From an uncultured Lachnospiraceae bacterium (GTDB lineage Bacteria; Bacillota; Clostridia; Lachnospirales; Lachnospiraceae), in contig CAOKWI010000011.1 in assembly GCA_948473115.1 (NCBI GenBank), positions 1 to 64,000 of the forward strand: 64,000 bases of DNA, written 5' to 3'. This document shows positions 26,120-34,381 of the stretch, piece by piece; positions within the stretch are counted from its first letter, which is position 1; every line of letters begins with the position of its first letter. The position numbers and the translations under genes were made by a program. The notes under the pieces were generated by a model, which saw only the letters and a program-made list of their open reading frames with translations, was not told where the DNA came from and ran no database searches.

Positions 26120-27610
26120 TTACTGCCTTTCCGGTTTTTCCACCTGCGGTCTTCTTTCCTGTGGTCCTTCTTCTATGGTCGTCTTTCCCGCAGCCCTCTT
26201 TCCTGCGGTCATCTTTCCCCCGATCTTCTTTCCCGCAGCCCTCTTTCCTGCGGTCGTCTTTCCCGCAGCTCTCTTTCCTGTGGTCGTCTTTCCTGCGATC
26301 TTCTTTACCCCGGTCGTCTTTCCCCCGGCCCTCTTCTCTACGATCTCCGTCAATCTGCCCAGATAGGACAGAGAGCCGAAAGCTATAATCACATCCTCTT
26401 TTCCGGCCAGCAGGGCGCTCATCTCCGCCGCCTCCTCCAGACTGTCCACCGCCGTCACCCTGGGATGTACCAGCGCCGCCTCCTGCGCCAGTTCATAAGC
26501 AGGCAGCGCCCTCGGATTGCCCGGCGGCGTCACTGCGATGATATGTTCCGCAAAGGGAGCCGTCAGACGGAGGATCTTCCCGTATTCCTTATCTTTCAAT
26601 ACCCCTATTATATAGATAATTCTCTTATTTGTAAAATAAAATTCTATGGACTCAGCAAGCCTTCTCGCCGCGTCCTCATTGTGGGCGCCGTCTATTACAA
26701 AGCAGGGTTTTTTTCCTATCACCGTAAATCGTCCAAGCCACCTTGTCTCTGCCAGTCCCTGCCGGACGGCCTCCTCGGGTATGGATATGCCTCCCTTTAT
26801 CAGCGTGTTGATGGTCTCCAGCGCCAGAGCCGCGTTCTCGGGCTGGTATTTTCCCGCCAGTGTAATCTCCATCCTCTTCCAGCTTCCGTAATCAAAACGC
26901 TGGCGGTCTAATCCATAACGTATATGCTTTAATAATCGGGGATCTGCAACCGTCAGGGGACATCCCAGGTCATCTGCTTTCTCGGAAATGACCTCTGCCG
27001 CCCTGTCCTCCTGGCGCACGCTCACCACAGGTCTTCCCTTCTTCATGATTCCCGCCTTCTGGGCTGCGATCTCCGCCAGGCTGTTTCCCAGGAATTTCAT
27101 ATGATCCATGCTGATTGACGTGATCACTGCCACCAGCGTGTCCTCCACTATGTTGGTGGCATCCAGAGATCCGCCCATGCCTGTCTCAAGGATCACAACA
27201 TCACATTTCTTCTCCTTAAAATAGAGAAACCCCAGCGCCGTCCTGATCTCATACGCCGTGGGATGGGGCAGGCCCTCCGCAGCCATTTCGACACAGATAT
27301 CCCTGATGCGCTCCAGTCCCTGGCAAAATGCCCTGACCGCGATATTCCTGTCATTGACCTGTATTTCTTCCCTGCAGGTAAAAACAGCGGGTGAAATATA
27401 TTTACCCACCCTGTATCCGGCAGCCTTCAGCACGGAAGCAAGATAAGCGCATACAGAACCTTTCCCGTTCGTTCCCGCCACATGCACAAATTTCAGTTCC
27501 TTCTGCGGATCCCCCAGGCGTCTGCAAAGTTCCCGGATACTGTCCAGCCCCGGCACAATTCCATAGCCGGCAGCCTCGCCTAAAAATGCCATCGCTTCTT
27601 TTTCATTCAT
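26120..27610 (-). CDS. folC: Folylpolyglutamate / dihydrofolate synthase with basic repeat tail
   Basis: Mur-ligase-fold enzyme adding Glu to dihydropteroate and folates. It shows the P-loop [19 protein letters not shown], the DATNIV and SMDHMKFLG segments, and ENAALALET, and [12 protein letters not shown] in the ligase C-domain. The normal ~425-residue enzyme ends near [12 protein letters not shown]. After that come about 65 residues of five-residue repeats of the form A-G-K-(T/R/K)-(T/A), encoded by a 15-bp tandem repeat at roughly 26150-26330 and resembling histone-H1-like tails. ATG 27610 has AGAGG at good spacing. First gene of the folate cluster. Confidence 0.95.
   Translation of the reverse strand: MNEKEAMAFLGEAAGYGIVPGLDSIRELCRRLGDPQKELKFVHVAGTNGKGSVCAYLASVLKAAGYRVGKYISPAVFTCREEIQVNDRNIAVRAFCQGLERIRDICVEMAAEGLPHPTAYEIRTALGFLYFKEKKCDVVILETGMGGSLDATNIVEDTLVAVITSISMDHMKFLGNSLAEIAAQKAGIMKKGRPVVSVRQEDRAAEVISEKADDLGCPLTVADPRLLKHIRYGLDRQRFDYGSWKRMEITLAGKYQPENAALALETINTLIKGGISIPEEAVRQGLAETRWLGRFTVIGKKPCFVIDGAHNEDAARRLAESIEFYFTNKRIIYIIGVLKDKEYGKILRLTAPFAEHIIAVTPPGNPRALPAYELAQEAALVHPRVTAVDSLEEAAEMSALLAGKEDVIIAFGSLSYLGRLTEIVEKRAGGKTTGVKKIAGKTTTGKRAAGKTTAGKRAAGKKIGGKMTAGKRAAGKTTIEEGPQERRPQVEKPERQ
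26150..26330 (-). repeat. 15-bp tandem repeat encoding the basic FolC tail
   Basis: On the coding strand units such as GCAGGAAAGACGACC, GCAGGAAAGAGGGCT and GCGGGAAAGAAGATC follow one another about ten times, each giving five residues with Gly-Lys. Unit variants alternate, so higher-order duplication is likely. Confidence 0.8.
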
Positions 27611-27699
27611 GACCATACCTCTGTTACCCGCTTTATCGAGTGCTCATCTTTACACACTTCCCGTCATGCCGCCTCTGGCGGCACAAGCAATCCGCAAAA

Positions 27700-27815
27700 A
27701 AGCGCTGATTAAAGCGTTTCCCGCGCCGGATTTGCGTTGCGAAGCAACATTTACCCCTGCAAATCCGTGCGCATCCGCCGGAGGCTCTGAGGAAGCGATG
27801 ATTTAATCAGCGCTT
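27700..27815. repeat. Palindromic element with AAGCGCTGATTAAA ends
   Basis: AAGCGCTGATTAAA (27700-27713) and TTTAATCAGCGCTT (27802-27815) are perfect inverted ends. Inside, CGGATTTGC pairs with GCAAATCCG and encloses a GTTGC-GAA-GCAAC hairpin. Downstream, ACAATAGAA/TTCTATTGT (27890-27924) and CAACCGCA/TGCGGTTG around GCCGC-AAA-GCGGC (27971-28009) are further hairpins. Nothing in 27611-28080 looks coding. Confidence 0.65.
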
Positions 27816-28080
27816 CCTTAGAAATTCTTTTCACACTTTTCCCGTCATAAAATCCGGCTGACAGAACATACTAAGGAAACACTGATTCAACAATAGAATC
27901 CACGCTTCGCGAGTCTTCTATTGTCATGAACCATGCTCACGACAGATGAAATCTGCCGTGAATATTGCTCCAACCGCAGCCGCAAAGCGGCATATTTCCT
28001 ATGCGGTTGTGCTTATTATGTTATACTGGACGGTCAGTCTTTTTGACCGCCAGTACAAATCATGCAGAATGGGAGGAACC

Positions 28081-28527
28081 ATGAAAAAGACTCTGCCTAC
28101 CTTTTTCCACAATTTCATAAAATGCGGCCTCACCGGCTGGTGCATGGAGATCCTGTTTACCTCGCTGGATTCCCTGCGTCGTCGCGATATGACCCTCCGG
28201 GGAGTGACTTCTGTCTGGATGTTTCCCATCTACGGCTGTGCCGCCGTTCTTTCCCCCGTTGGCCGCCTGTTAAAAAAAAGATCCTTCTGGTTCCGCGGTC
28301 TTACCTATATGAGCCTGATCTTCTCCGCCGAATACCTCACCGGACGCTTTCTGGAGAAGAGAACGCTCTGTCCCTGGGACTATAGCCGCAGCCGCTGGAA
28401 TATCAGCCATCTGATCCGTCTGGACTTTGCCCCTTTCTGGTTCGGAGCCGGACTGTTGTTTGAGCGGATCCTGATGCCGTCCTACAATCGCTCCTCCCCC
28501 AAAAACTGCTGCAATATCCCTGAGTAG
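28081..28527 (+). CDS. Putative membrane protein of the CmpB (ABC_trans_CmpB) family
   Basis: About 148 residues with four hydrophobic segments and the characteristic pattern FIKCGLTGWCMEILFTSLDS near the start, then MFPIYGCAAVLSPVG and a C-terminal CPWDYS motif. This family is annotated as putative ABC transporter permease in clostridia, without proof of transport. ATG 28081 follows GGGAGGAACC. It stands alone between repeat-rich DNA and a convergent PH-domain gene. Confidence 0.8.
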   Translation: MKKTLPTFFHNFIKCGLTGWCMEILFTSLDSLRRRDMTLRGVTSVWMFPIYGCAAVLSPVGRLLKKRSFWFRGLTYMSLIFSAEYLTGRFLEKRTLCPWDYSRSRWNISHLIRLDFAPFWFGAGLLFERILMPSYNRSSPKNCCNIPE

Positions 28528-28555
28528 CCAGCGGTTTCCAGGCCATCAAAATGCC

Positions 28556-28583
28556 CTACAGTACTGGTCTCACCATACTGTAG
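28556..28583. terminator. Stem-loop between convergent genes
   Basis: CTACAGTA (28556-28563) and TACTGTAG (28576-28583) pair perfectly around a 12-base loop, midway between the stop codons of the CmpB-type and PH-domain genes. No long T run, so bidirectional terminator function is only likely from position. Confidence 0.45.
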
Positions 28584-28613
28584 AGCCCTGCATCCCCCCG
28601 GCAGTCTGCCGCC

Positions 28614-28988
28614 CTACGGCAGATCATCCGCATCTGAAATATCTCCGGAGCCAATATCAAGCATATTTACGGTACGCCTCTTCAGGCGCGCTTCCTCTGA
28701 TTTCTGCAAAATGAAATCCTTGACTTCCCTGGAATTCCTGATATGTGTCAGCACCAGGGTCGGGTGGGTGGTGTCACCGGTATAACAGGTCACTGTGCCC
28801 AGTCCCGCCAGCTTCTCCAGAACGGTGGCGCTGCGTTCCACGTCCTGCACCTTATACATATAGCAGTCGTTCTCCACCGTCTTTAATAATCCCTCATCTA
28901 TCGTGATCATGTCCTCCCTGATCGTATACTTTGTAAAAGTAAAGGGAAGCCCTAAAAATAACCATCGTTTTCTTTCTACAAATTCCAT
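28614..28988 (-). CDS. PH-domain (YdbS-like) protein
   Basis: A soluble 124-residue protein that resembles bacterial PH domains: TFTKYTIREDMITIDEGLLKTVENDCYMYKVQDVERSATVLEKL with a conserved-looking GLGTV turn and HIRNSREVKDFI near the end. An acidic tail (DIGSGDISDADDLP) follows. Bacterial PH-domain proteins of this size are usually of unknown function. The ribosome binding site is weak. Convergent with the upstream membrane gene. Confidence 0.7.
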   Translation of the reverse strand: MEFVERKRWLFLGLPFTFTKYTIREDMITIDEGLLKTVENDCYMYKVQDVERSATVLEKLAGLGTVTCYTGDTTHPTLVLTHIRNSREVKDFILQKSEEARLKRRTVNMLDIGSGDISDADDLP

Positions 28989-29129
28989 CTAACCATCCAT
29001 ACCTTTCCGTGACCAGCGGGCACATCTGTACATTTTGCGTTCTCCTTTATTATATCCTAATTCCGGCAATATTCAAGCCTGTTTTCCCATTTATGCTTGC
29101 ATTTTCACTTATTGTGTGTGATGATAAAA

Positions 29130-29290
29130 AAGTGCCGCGAGCGGCACTTCGAAGAATGCTTCGCATTCTTCCCCGGTCAGGACGGAATTTCCTATAAGAT
29201 AAAAAAGCGTCCCTGCGTGACGCTTGCAAGTTCGCCCGGCAAACTTGTGAATGCATGCGCCTGACGGCGCAGTCTCCTATAAGAAAAAGC
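29130..29290. repeat. Run of five hairpins with a CCTATAAGA direct repeat
   Basis: AAGTGCCGC/GCGGCACTT (29130-29149), GAAGAATGC/GCATTCTTC (29151-29171), AGCGTC/GACGCT, CAAGTT/AACTTG and TGCGCC/GGCGCA follow in close order. TTTCCTATAAGATAAAAAAGC-like sequence occurs at 29188-29208 and again at 29273-29290. All this fills the leader of the 793-residue membrane protein gene that follows; no known RNA family is recognised. Confidence 0.6.
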
Positions 29291-29319
29291 AGAAATTCTT
29301 CGGGAAAGGTGCAGTAAAC

Positions 29320-31653
29320 ATGAAGAACATCATTCAAAGCAGAGAAAAACTGATCCTCCTGTTTGTCCAGGGCATGATCATGGCGGCCGCTGTTTTATAC
29401 TGGCTTGCCAGCCGCGGGAATGCCTTTCAGAAAACCTTTTCCCTGGAGGAATTTCAGGTCTCAGACTCCACTGTAGTGGTACAGGACGTGACCACGGACG
29501 AAACCATGTTCCAGGGCGGCGTTTTCATGCAGACCCCTGCACTGGCGCTGGCCAGGGGCGTTTACCAGGTGGATATCGGCTACAACGCCAACCATCCCGG
29601 CAGCCGGATCGCCATCACGACCACATCCCCGGATGACAGCCGGATCCATTGCAGAGATGCCATACTGAACCCTAATCTACATCGAACCACCCTCTCTCTG
29701 GAGCTGACCGAAGCCGATACAATTGTAATCTCCGCAGATTTTTCCGGCGATGGTTATCTGAGCATAACCAATGTCAGTATTTCAGAGACCAGCGCCCTAT
29801 ATAAAAGAACACTCTTTTATGCGTTCCTGCTCTGCCTGCTCATTTTTGCCTTCTACAGATTCCTTCGCAGCGCCAGGACGACAAAGGCCGTTTTCCTGGC
29901 CCTGTCCTGCATCTTTGCAATGTCAAGCTTTTTATTGTTCCGGGATCACCTCCTCTATGCGGATGACCTTTTCTTTCATTTGCTGCGGATCGAGGGGCTG
30001 CAAAAAGGACTGCATTCCGGTACTTTCCCGGTAAAGATCTATCCCGTCATGGCACAGGATTACGGGTATGCCGTAGGCGTTTTTTATGGCGATCTTGCCC
30101 TCTATTTTCCTGCATTGCTCCGGCTTTTGGGATTCTCCGTGCAGTCTGCCTACCAGTTCTTTGTCGGAGCGTTGAACCTGGGCACGGTCATCATCTCTTA
30201 CTTTTCCTTCCGCCGCATGTTCCACAGCCGTTTATCTGGAATATCAGGCTGTGCCCTCTGCAGCCTGAATCATTACCGCCTGCTGGATGTCTATCAGCGG
30301 GCAGCCGTGGGCGAATGCCTGGGCATTATGTTCTTCCCCCTTGCCCTGCTCTCATTTTACCTGATCTTCATGGAAACCACAGAAAAGAACTGGTGGAAGC
30401 ACGCCCTTCTGACGGCTTTCAGCATGACCGGACTGATACAGTCCCACATCCTGAGCTGTGAGATCGTATTTTTTTTAGTGTTGGTCACATGCCTGGTCCT
30501 GATCCGGCTGACATTACAGAAATACCGCTTCTTCGCACTTTTATCTGCAGCCGCCCTGTCGGTTCTTTTGAATTTGGGGTTTTTGGTTCCTCTTTTCGAT
30601 TATTACCGGGAGGACATCCTGATTACCTCCCCTCAATGGCTGGAGCGCACCGCAGGCAAGGACCTCCAGGCCGTGGGACTTGACATTAATCAGCTGTTCA
30701 CCCTGGTCAGGGAGGACGCCTTCACGGAAGCCCAGGGGTCTAGCCGGCTCCTCCCGCCCCAGCACGGGGTCGGCCTGGTGTTCGGCGCTGGCATACTTCT
30801 GTTTCTCATACTCCTTCTCTGCCAATGCATCGGGAGGCCGGATAAAAAGTTTCAGCCTGTGCTGCCGCGGCCGCAGTCCATCAGAAACTTTTTCCCAGCG
30901 CTCTTCTGCTTCGTCATGGGATGTGTCACATTATTCATGTCCACCAGCCTGTTTCCCTGGAATGCGTTATCCAATACGTGCCCGCTGGCTGAAAAACTGT
31001 GCTACAGCCTGCAATTTCCCTGGCGGATGCTGGCTCCCAGTTCCATACTATTGAGTTTTCCCATTTGCTATAGCATTTCCTTCCTTCGGGAGCGCCTGAA
31101 TATGCATGTCACCACAGCCATAACACTGGTTCTTGCGATCCTGCTCTTAGGTAACTGTGGCTGGTTCTTTGCCGAAAAGAGCCTTGCCGGCAGACCCCAT
31201 GAAATTTATGCCACTGAGGATCTGGACACAATGCTTCTGGGAACCAATGATTATTTTCCCACCGACACCGATGTGGATGCCGTTGAAGCCGGGCGGATCA
31301 ACCAGTCATATATCAATTCCTATGACGCCTATGACAAAAACGGCACGGAGATCCGGTGTCACGTTTCTGCCGGATCCCAGGACAGCTATCTGGAATTTCC
31401 GCTGAATTACTATAAATACTACGTCTGCACGGATGATTCCGGACATTCCCTCCCCGTATCCTCCGGCAATAACGGCATGCTGCGGGTAAGCTTTCCGGAA
31501 GGTTTTGACGGGAATATCCTTCTGACCTTCCGGGAACCGCTGCACTGGCGCATTGCCGAAGGGATCTCACTGACAGCGGGACTGGGATGTCTCCTTGTGT
31601 TCCTTTTGCACCACAGAAAAAAACCTGAAGCAAATAATAAAATTTTCAATTGA
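29320..31653 (+). CDS. Large polytopic membrane protein, YfhO / GT-C-like
   Basis: About 777 residues. A first helix (residues ~10-28) is followed by an outside beta-sandwich-like domain to ~155, then roughly a dozen membrane segments and a C-terminal outside domain ending with another helix. The loop after the early helices has LLYADDLFFHLLRIEGLQKGL, an acidic DD motif as in GT-C transferases, and YRLLDVYQRAAVGE later. This matches proteins annotated as YfhO-family or 6-pyruvoyl-tetrahydropterin-synthase-related membrane proteins. A role in cell-envelope glycosylation is inferred. ATG 29320 has GGAAAGG upstream. Confidence 0.75.
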   Translation: MKNIIQSREKLILLFVQGMIMAAAVLYWLASRGNAFQKTFSLEEFQVSDSTVVVQDVTTDETMFQGGVFMQTPALALARGVYQVDIGYNANHPGSRIAITTTSPDDSRIHCRDAILNPNLHRTTLSLELTEADTIVISADFSGDGYLSITNVSISETSALYKRTLFYAFLLCLLIFAFYRFLRSARTTKAVFLALSCIFAMSSFLLFRDHLLYADDLFFHLLRIEGLQKGLHSGTFPVKIYPVMAQDYGYAVGVFYGDLALYFPALLRLLGFSVQSAYQFFVGALNLGTVIISYFSFRRMFHSRLSGISGCALCSLNHYRLLDVYQRAAVGECLGIMFFPLALLSFYLIFMETTEKNWWKHALLTAFSMTGLIQSHILSCEIVFFLVLVTCLVLIRLTLQKYRFFALLSAAALSVLLNLGFLVPLFDYYREDILITSPQWLERTAGKDLQAVGLDINQLFTLVREDAFTEAQGSSRLLPPQHGVGLVFGAGILLFLILLLCQCIGRPDKKFQPVLPRPQSIRNFFPALFCFVMGCVTLFMSTSLFPWNALSNTCPLAEKLCYSLQFPWRMLAPSSILLSFPICYSISFLRERLNMHVTTAITLVLAILLLGNCGWFFAEKSLAGRPHEIYATEDLDTMLLGTNDYFPTDTDVDAVEAGRINQSYINSYDAYDKNGTEIRCHVSAGSQDSYLEFPLNYYKYYVCTDDSGHSLPVSSGNNGMLRVSFPEGFDGNILLTFREPLHWRIAEGISLTAGLGCLLVFLLHHRKKPEANNKIFN

Positions 31654-31692
31654 TTCTCCTTTCCTAAAGTGGTATCATTAAAAAAATGGCCG

Positions 31693-31881
31693 CCTGTGCG
31701 GTTGGACGCTCCATGGAGCATCCAACCTGACTTCCAAATTCACAAAACTCGCGCTTACGCGCTCCTGCGCCTGCTTACGCATCCGCGTTTTGCTCATTTG
31801 AAAGTGGGTTGCTAATCCAACGCCCTGCCTGCATTGCCATAAATGGCATGCATTCAAGTCATTGGATTGCAACCGCACAGG
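31693..31881. repeat. Palindromic element with CCTGTGCGGTTG ends
   Basis: CCTGTGCGGTTG (31693-31704) and CAACCGCACAGG (31870-31881) are exact inverted ends. Inside, GGTTGGA-GCTCC-ATGGAGC-TCCAACC forms a near-perfect hairpin, and CGCG/CGCG and TGGCATGC-type stems follow. It fills the gap before the nitroreductase gene; the start of that gene lies 26 bases beyond. Confidence 0.65.
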
Positions 31882-31906
31882 TGGAAAAATGATTGGAGGA
31901 TTTCAC

Positions 31907-32446
31907 ATGACGGCAAAAGAATGTATCACAGGACGCAGAAGTATCAGATCCTTTACCGACCAGCCGGTGTCCCATGAACTGCTTGCCCAGATCATTGAGA
32001 CGGCATCCTATGCCCCCAGCTGGAAGAATACGCAGATCACCCGTTACATTGCTGTGGAGGGTACGAAAAAATCAGAGTTGGCAAAATGCACCAGTATTTT
32101 CCCCGGGAACGGCGCTATCATGGAGAAAGCTCCCATGGTCATTGCCGTTACCATAATCAAAGGACGATCCGGTTATGAGAGAGATGGCTCTTTCTCCACC
32201 GTGAAAGGAACTGGCTGGCAGATGTATGATGCCGGTGTTGCCAGCGAAGCATTTTGTCTTGCTGCTTACGAGCAGGGTCTCGGCACCGTTATCATGGGGT
32301 TGTTTGATCAGGAAGAGGCGTCAAAGGCATTGGATGTCCCTGGGGACAGAGAACTTGTTGCACTCATTCCCATTGGCTATCCTGCAGAATCTCCCGCTGC
32401 CCCCAAAAGGAAGACCGTGGAGGATTTATTAACATTTCAGGAATAA
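31907..32446 (+). CDS. Nitroreductase-family flavoprotein
   Basis: FMN-dependent oxidoreductase of the NfsB/FRP fold, about 179 residues. RRSIRSFTDQPV and ASYAPSWKNTQ near the N-terminus bind FMN phosphate and ring; DAGVASEAFCLAAYEQGLGTVIMG and ALIPIGYPAE are the usual later blocks. The physiological electron acceptor cannot be inferred. ATG 31907 has TTGGAGG upstream; the frame to 31862 runs into a palindromic repeat. A strong terminator follows. Confidence 0.92.
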   Translation: MTAKECITGRRSIRSFTDQPVSHELLAQIIETASYAPSWKNTQITRYIAVEGTKKSELAKCTSIFPGNGAIMEKAPMVIAVTIIKGRSGYERDGSFSTVKGTGWQMYDAGVASEAFCLAAYEQGLGTVIMGLFDQEEASKALDVPGDRELVALIPIGYPAESPAAPKRKTVEDLLTFQE

Positions 32447-32452
32447 TGAAAG

Positions 32453-32480
32453 GTCGAAGAGTTTTCTCTTCGACTTTTTT
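32453..32480 (+). terminator. Rho-independent terminator after the nitroreductase gene
   Basis: GTCGAAGAG (32453-32461), TTTT loop, CTCTTCGAC (32466-32474), then six T. Perfect nine-pair stem starting seven bases after the stop codon. Confidence 0.9.
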
Positions 32481-32618
32481 ACGCCGCCGTTAAACCTGTA
32501 ACAGTTCAGCACTCACATTCCTGATAAGGCGGGCAGGCACTCACGCACAGCTTGCCAGTCGATTCATGGCCGGGCTGTTGCTCAAACTTTCAACACAAAG
32601 CAGAAACGAGGTATCACC

Positions 32619-33530
32619 ATGCGACACTTAATGAGTCCCCTTGATTTTTCCACCGAAGAACTGGATAAACTGTTCGATCTCGCCAACGATATTGAGCAAA
32701 ATCCTCAGAAATACGCCCATGCCTGCGATGGCAGGATACTGGCCACCTGCTTCTACGAACCCAGTACCCGCACCCGCTTAAGCTTTGAATCCGCCATGAC
32801 ACGGCTGGGAGGCAGGGTCATCGGCTTTTCCGATGCCGCTTCCTCCTCCGCTGCCAAAGGGGAAAGCGTATCCGACACCATCCGTATCATTTCCTGCTAT
32901 TCGGATATCTGCGCCATGCGCCATCCCAAGGAGGGCGCTCCCATGGTAGCCGCGGAGAGAGCCGGTATCCCTGTGATCAATGCCGGAGACGGCGGACACC
33001 AGCATCCCACCCAGACTCTTACCGATCTGCTGACCATACGCAGTATGAAAGGCAAACTGGACAACTTTACCATCGGCCTCTGTGGTGACCTGAAATTTGG
33101 CCGTACCGTCCATTCGTTGATCAATGCACTGGTTCGCTATAAAAATATCCGCTTCATTTTTATCTCACCGGAAGAATTGAAAGTACCCGATTATATCACA
33201 GATATGTTAAAAGAAAGGAACATTCCCTATGAGGAGGTCATCCGCCTGGAAGACGTAATGCCTCATCTGGACATTCTCTATATGACCCGGGTCCAGAAAG
33301 AGCGCTTCTTTAACGAAGAGGATTATGTCAGGTTGAAGGACTTCTACATTCTGGACACCATAAAAATGACCCTTGCCAAGAAAGATATGCTGGTACTGCA
33401 TCCCCTGCCCAGGGTAAATGAAATATCCGTGGAGGTGGATGATGATCCCAGGGCCGCATATTTCAGGCAGGCGCAGTACGGTGTCTATGTGCGGATGGCA
33501 TTGATCCTGACACTGTTGGAATTAGCTTAA
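32619..33530 (+). CDS. pyrB: Aspartate carbamoyltransferase, catalytic subunit
   Basis: Second step of pyrimidine synthesis: carbamoyl phosphate plus aspartate to carbamoylaspartate. The carbamoyl-phosphate loop [16 protein letters not shown], the 80s loop [12 protein letters not shown], the [12 protein letters not shown] block and HPLPRVNEI are intact. Length 303. It is followed 93 bases later by the regulatory chain gene, so the enzyme is the allosteric PyrB6/PyrI6 type. GAGG precedes the ATG. Confidence 0.97.
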   Translation: MRHLMSPLDFSTEELDKLFDLANDIEQNPQKYAHACDGRILATCFYEPSTRTRLSFESAMTRLGGRVIGFSDAASSSAAKGESVSDTIRIISCYSDICAMRHPKEGAPMVAAERAGIPVINAGDGGHQHPTQTLTDLLTIRSMKGKLDNFTIGLCGDLKFGRTVHSLINALVRYKNIRFIFISPEELKVPDYITDMLKERNIPYEEVIRLEDVMPHLDILYMTRVQKERFFNEEDYVRLKDFYILDTIKMTLAKKDMLVLHPLPRVNEISVEVDDDPRAAYFRQAQYGVYVRMALILTLLELA

Positions 33531-33590
33531 GAACTGTCAGAATAGGCTTGGGAACACTGCCTGAATCAGCTTGGAAACTGTCAAGAATAA
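33531..33590 (+). repeat. Two copies of a GAACTGTCA-type motif between pyrB and pyrI
   Basis: GAACTGTCAGAAT lies directly after the pyrB stop and GAAACTGTCAAGAATAAA about 43 bases further. Both resemble the end GGAACTGTCAAGAATTAA of the composite element near 13 kb, so this pyrBI spacer may hold a shrunken copy. Confidence 0.45.
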
Positions 33591-33623
33591 ATATACCGTT
33601 CCACAATACAGGAGGCAAATATC

Positions 33624-34058
33624 ATGTTAAATGTCGGAAAAATTGAAGAAGGTTTTGTATTGGATCATATTGCCGCAGGCAAAAGCCTTTCCATCTATGA
33701 ACACCTACAGCTTGACAAACTCGACTGCACTGTGGCGATCATCAAAAATGCCCGCAGCAACAAAAAGGGAAAAAAGGATATCCTCAAAGTTGAATGTGAT
33801 ATCAACACCCTCGATCTGGATGTGCTGGCATTCATTGACCACAATATCACGGTAAATGTGATTAAGAACGGCGAGATTGTGGAAAAGAAAGACCTGGTAC
33901 TGCCAAGGCAGATCAAGAATGTGATCCGCTGTCACAATCCCAGATGCATCACCTCCATCGAGCAGGAGCTTCCCCATATCTTCTATCTGGCTGATGCAGA
34001 AAAAGAAGTGTACAGATGCAAGTACTGTGAGGAGAAGTATACGGAAATGGCAAAATAG
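33624..34058 (+). CDS. pyrI: Aspartate carbamoyltransferase, regulatory subunit
   Basis: Binds CTP/ATP and gives allosteric control to PyrB. The N-terminal nucleotide-binding domain (VGKIEEGFVLDHIAAGKSLSI) is followed by the zinc domain with CHNPRC and CKYC, the four Cys ligands that hold the catalytic-regulatory interface. Length 144 is close to the E. coli chain. A good AGGAGG lies upstream of the ATG. Confidence 0.96.
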   Translation: MLNVGKIEEGFVLDHIAAGKSLSIYEHLQLDKLDCTVAIIKNARSNKKGKKDILKVECDINTLDLDVLAFIDHNITVNVIKNGEIVEKKDLVLPRQIKNVIRCHNPRCITSIEQELPHIFYLADAEKEVYRCKYCEEKYTEMAK

Positions 34059-34109
34059 CATGGTATACTGAGCAGGGAAGATCTTCTCCCTGCCCGGGCA
34101 AACAGCACA

Positions 34110-34132
34110 CCAGGTCAGCCATGCTGACCTGG
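34110..34132 (+). terminator. Stem-loop after pyrI
   Basis: CCAGGTCAGC (34110-34119), CAT loop, GCTGACCTGG (34123-34132). A GCAGGGA/TCCCTGC hairpin precedes it. No long T tract follows, so strength is uncertain, but two stems in tandem after pyrI support termination. Confidence 0.55.
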
Positions 34133-34150
34133 CTCATAGCCCGTCGGAAC

Positions 34151-34198
34151 ATAAAGGAAGTGTCAAAATCTCTGTAAAACAAGATCTTGGCACTTCCC
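34151..34198 (-). terminator. Predicted terminator of the tRNA-Pro transcript
   Basis: On the minus strand GGAAGTGCCAAGATC pairs with GATTTTGACACTTCC around a 12-base loop and is followed by TTTAT, beginning about seven bases past the tRNA 3' end. Confidence 0.55.
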
Positions 34199-34204
34199 AT
34201 TGTA

Positions 34205-34279
34205 TCGGAGTGGCGGGATTCGAACTCGCGACCTCCGCCTCCCTAAGACGGCGCTCTAACCAAGCTGAGCCACACCCCG
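34205..34279 (-). tRNA. tRNA-Pro, anticodon AGG
   Basis: Cloverleaf folds by eye: acceptor CGGGGTG/CACTCCG with the C1-G72 pair typical of tRNA-Pro, D-arm GCTC/GAGC, anticodon stem CCGTC/GGCGG with loop TTAGGGA (T33, anticodon AGG, G37), and T-loop TTCGAAT. The T-stem GCGAG/CCCGC has one A-C mismatch. CCA is not encoded. Position 34 is A, presumably converted to inosine; A34 outside tRNA-Arg(ACG) is uncommon in bacteria. Confidence 0.88.
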
Positions 34280-34381
34280 TGAACATTTACCAGTATACTA
34301 CGCCGTCGGAATAAATGCAAGCTTTTTTTCAATTTTTGCTATTTTTTTTTGCTATTTTATTATTTTTGTACCTGTAACTTC

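Noticed and set aside
32481..32618. Attenuator or conserved-core repeat in the pyrB leader (AAGGCGGGCAGGC near 32537)
   Set aside because: Only a short match to the core and no paired arms or T-run hairpin were found.
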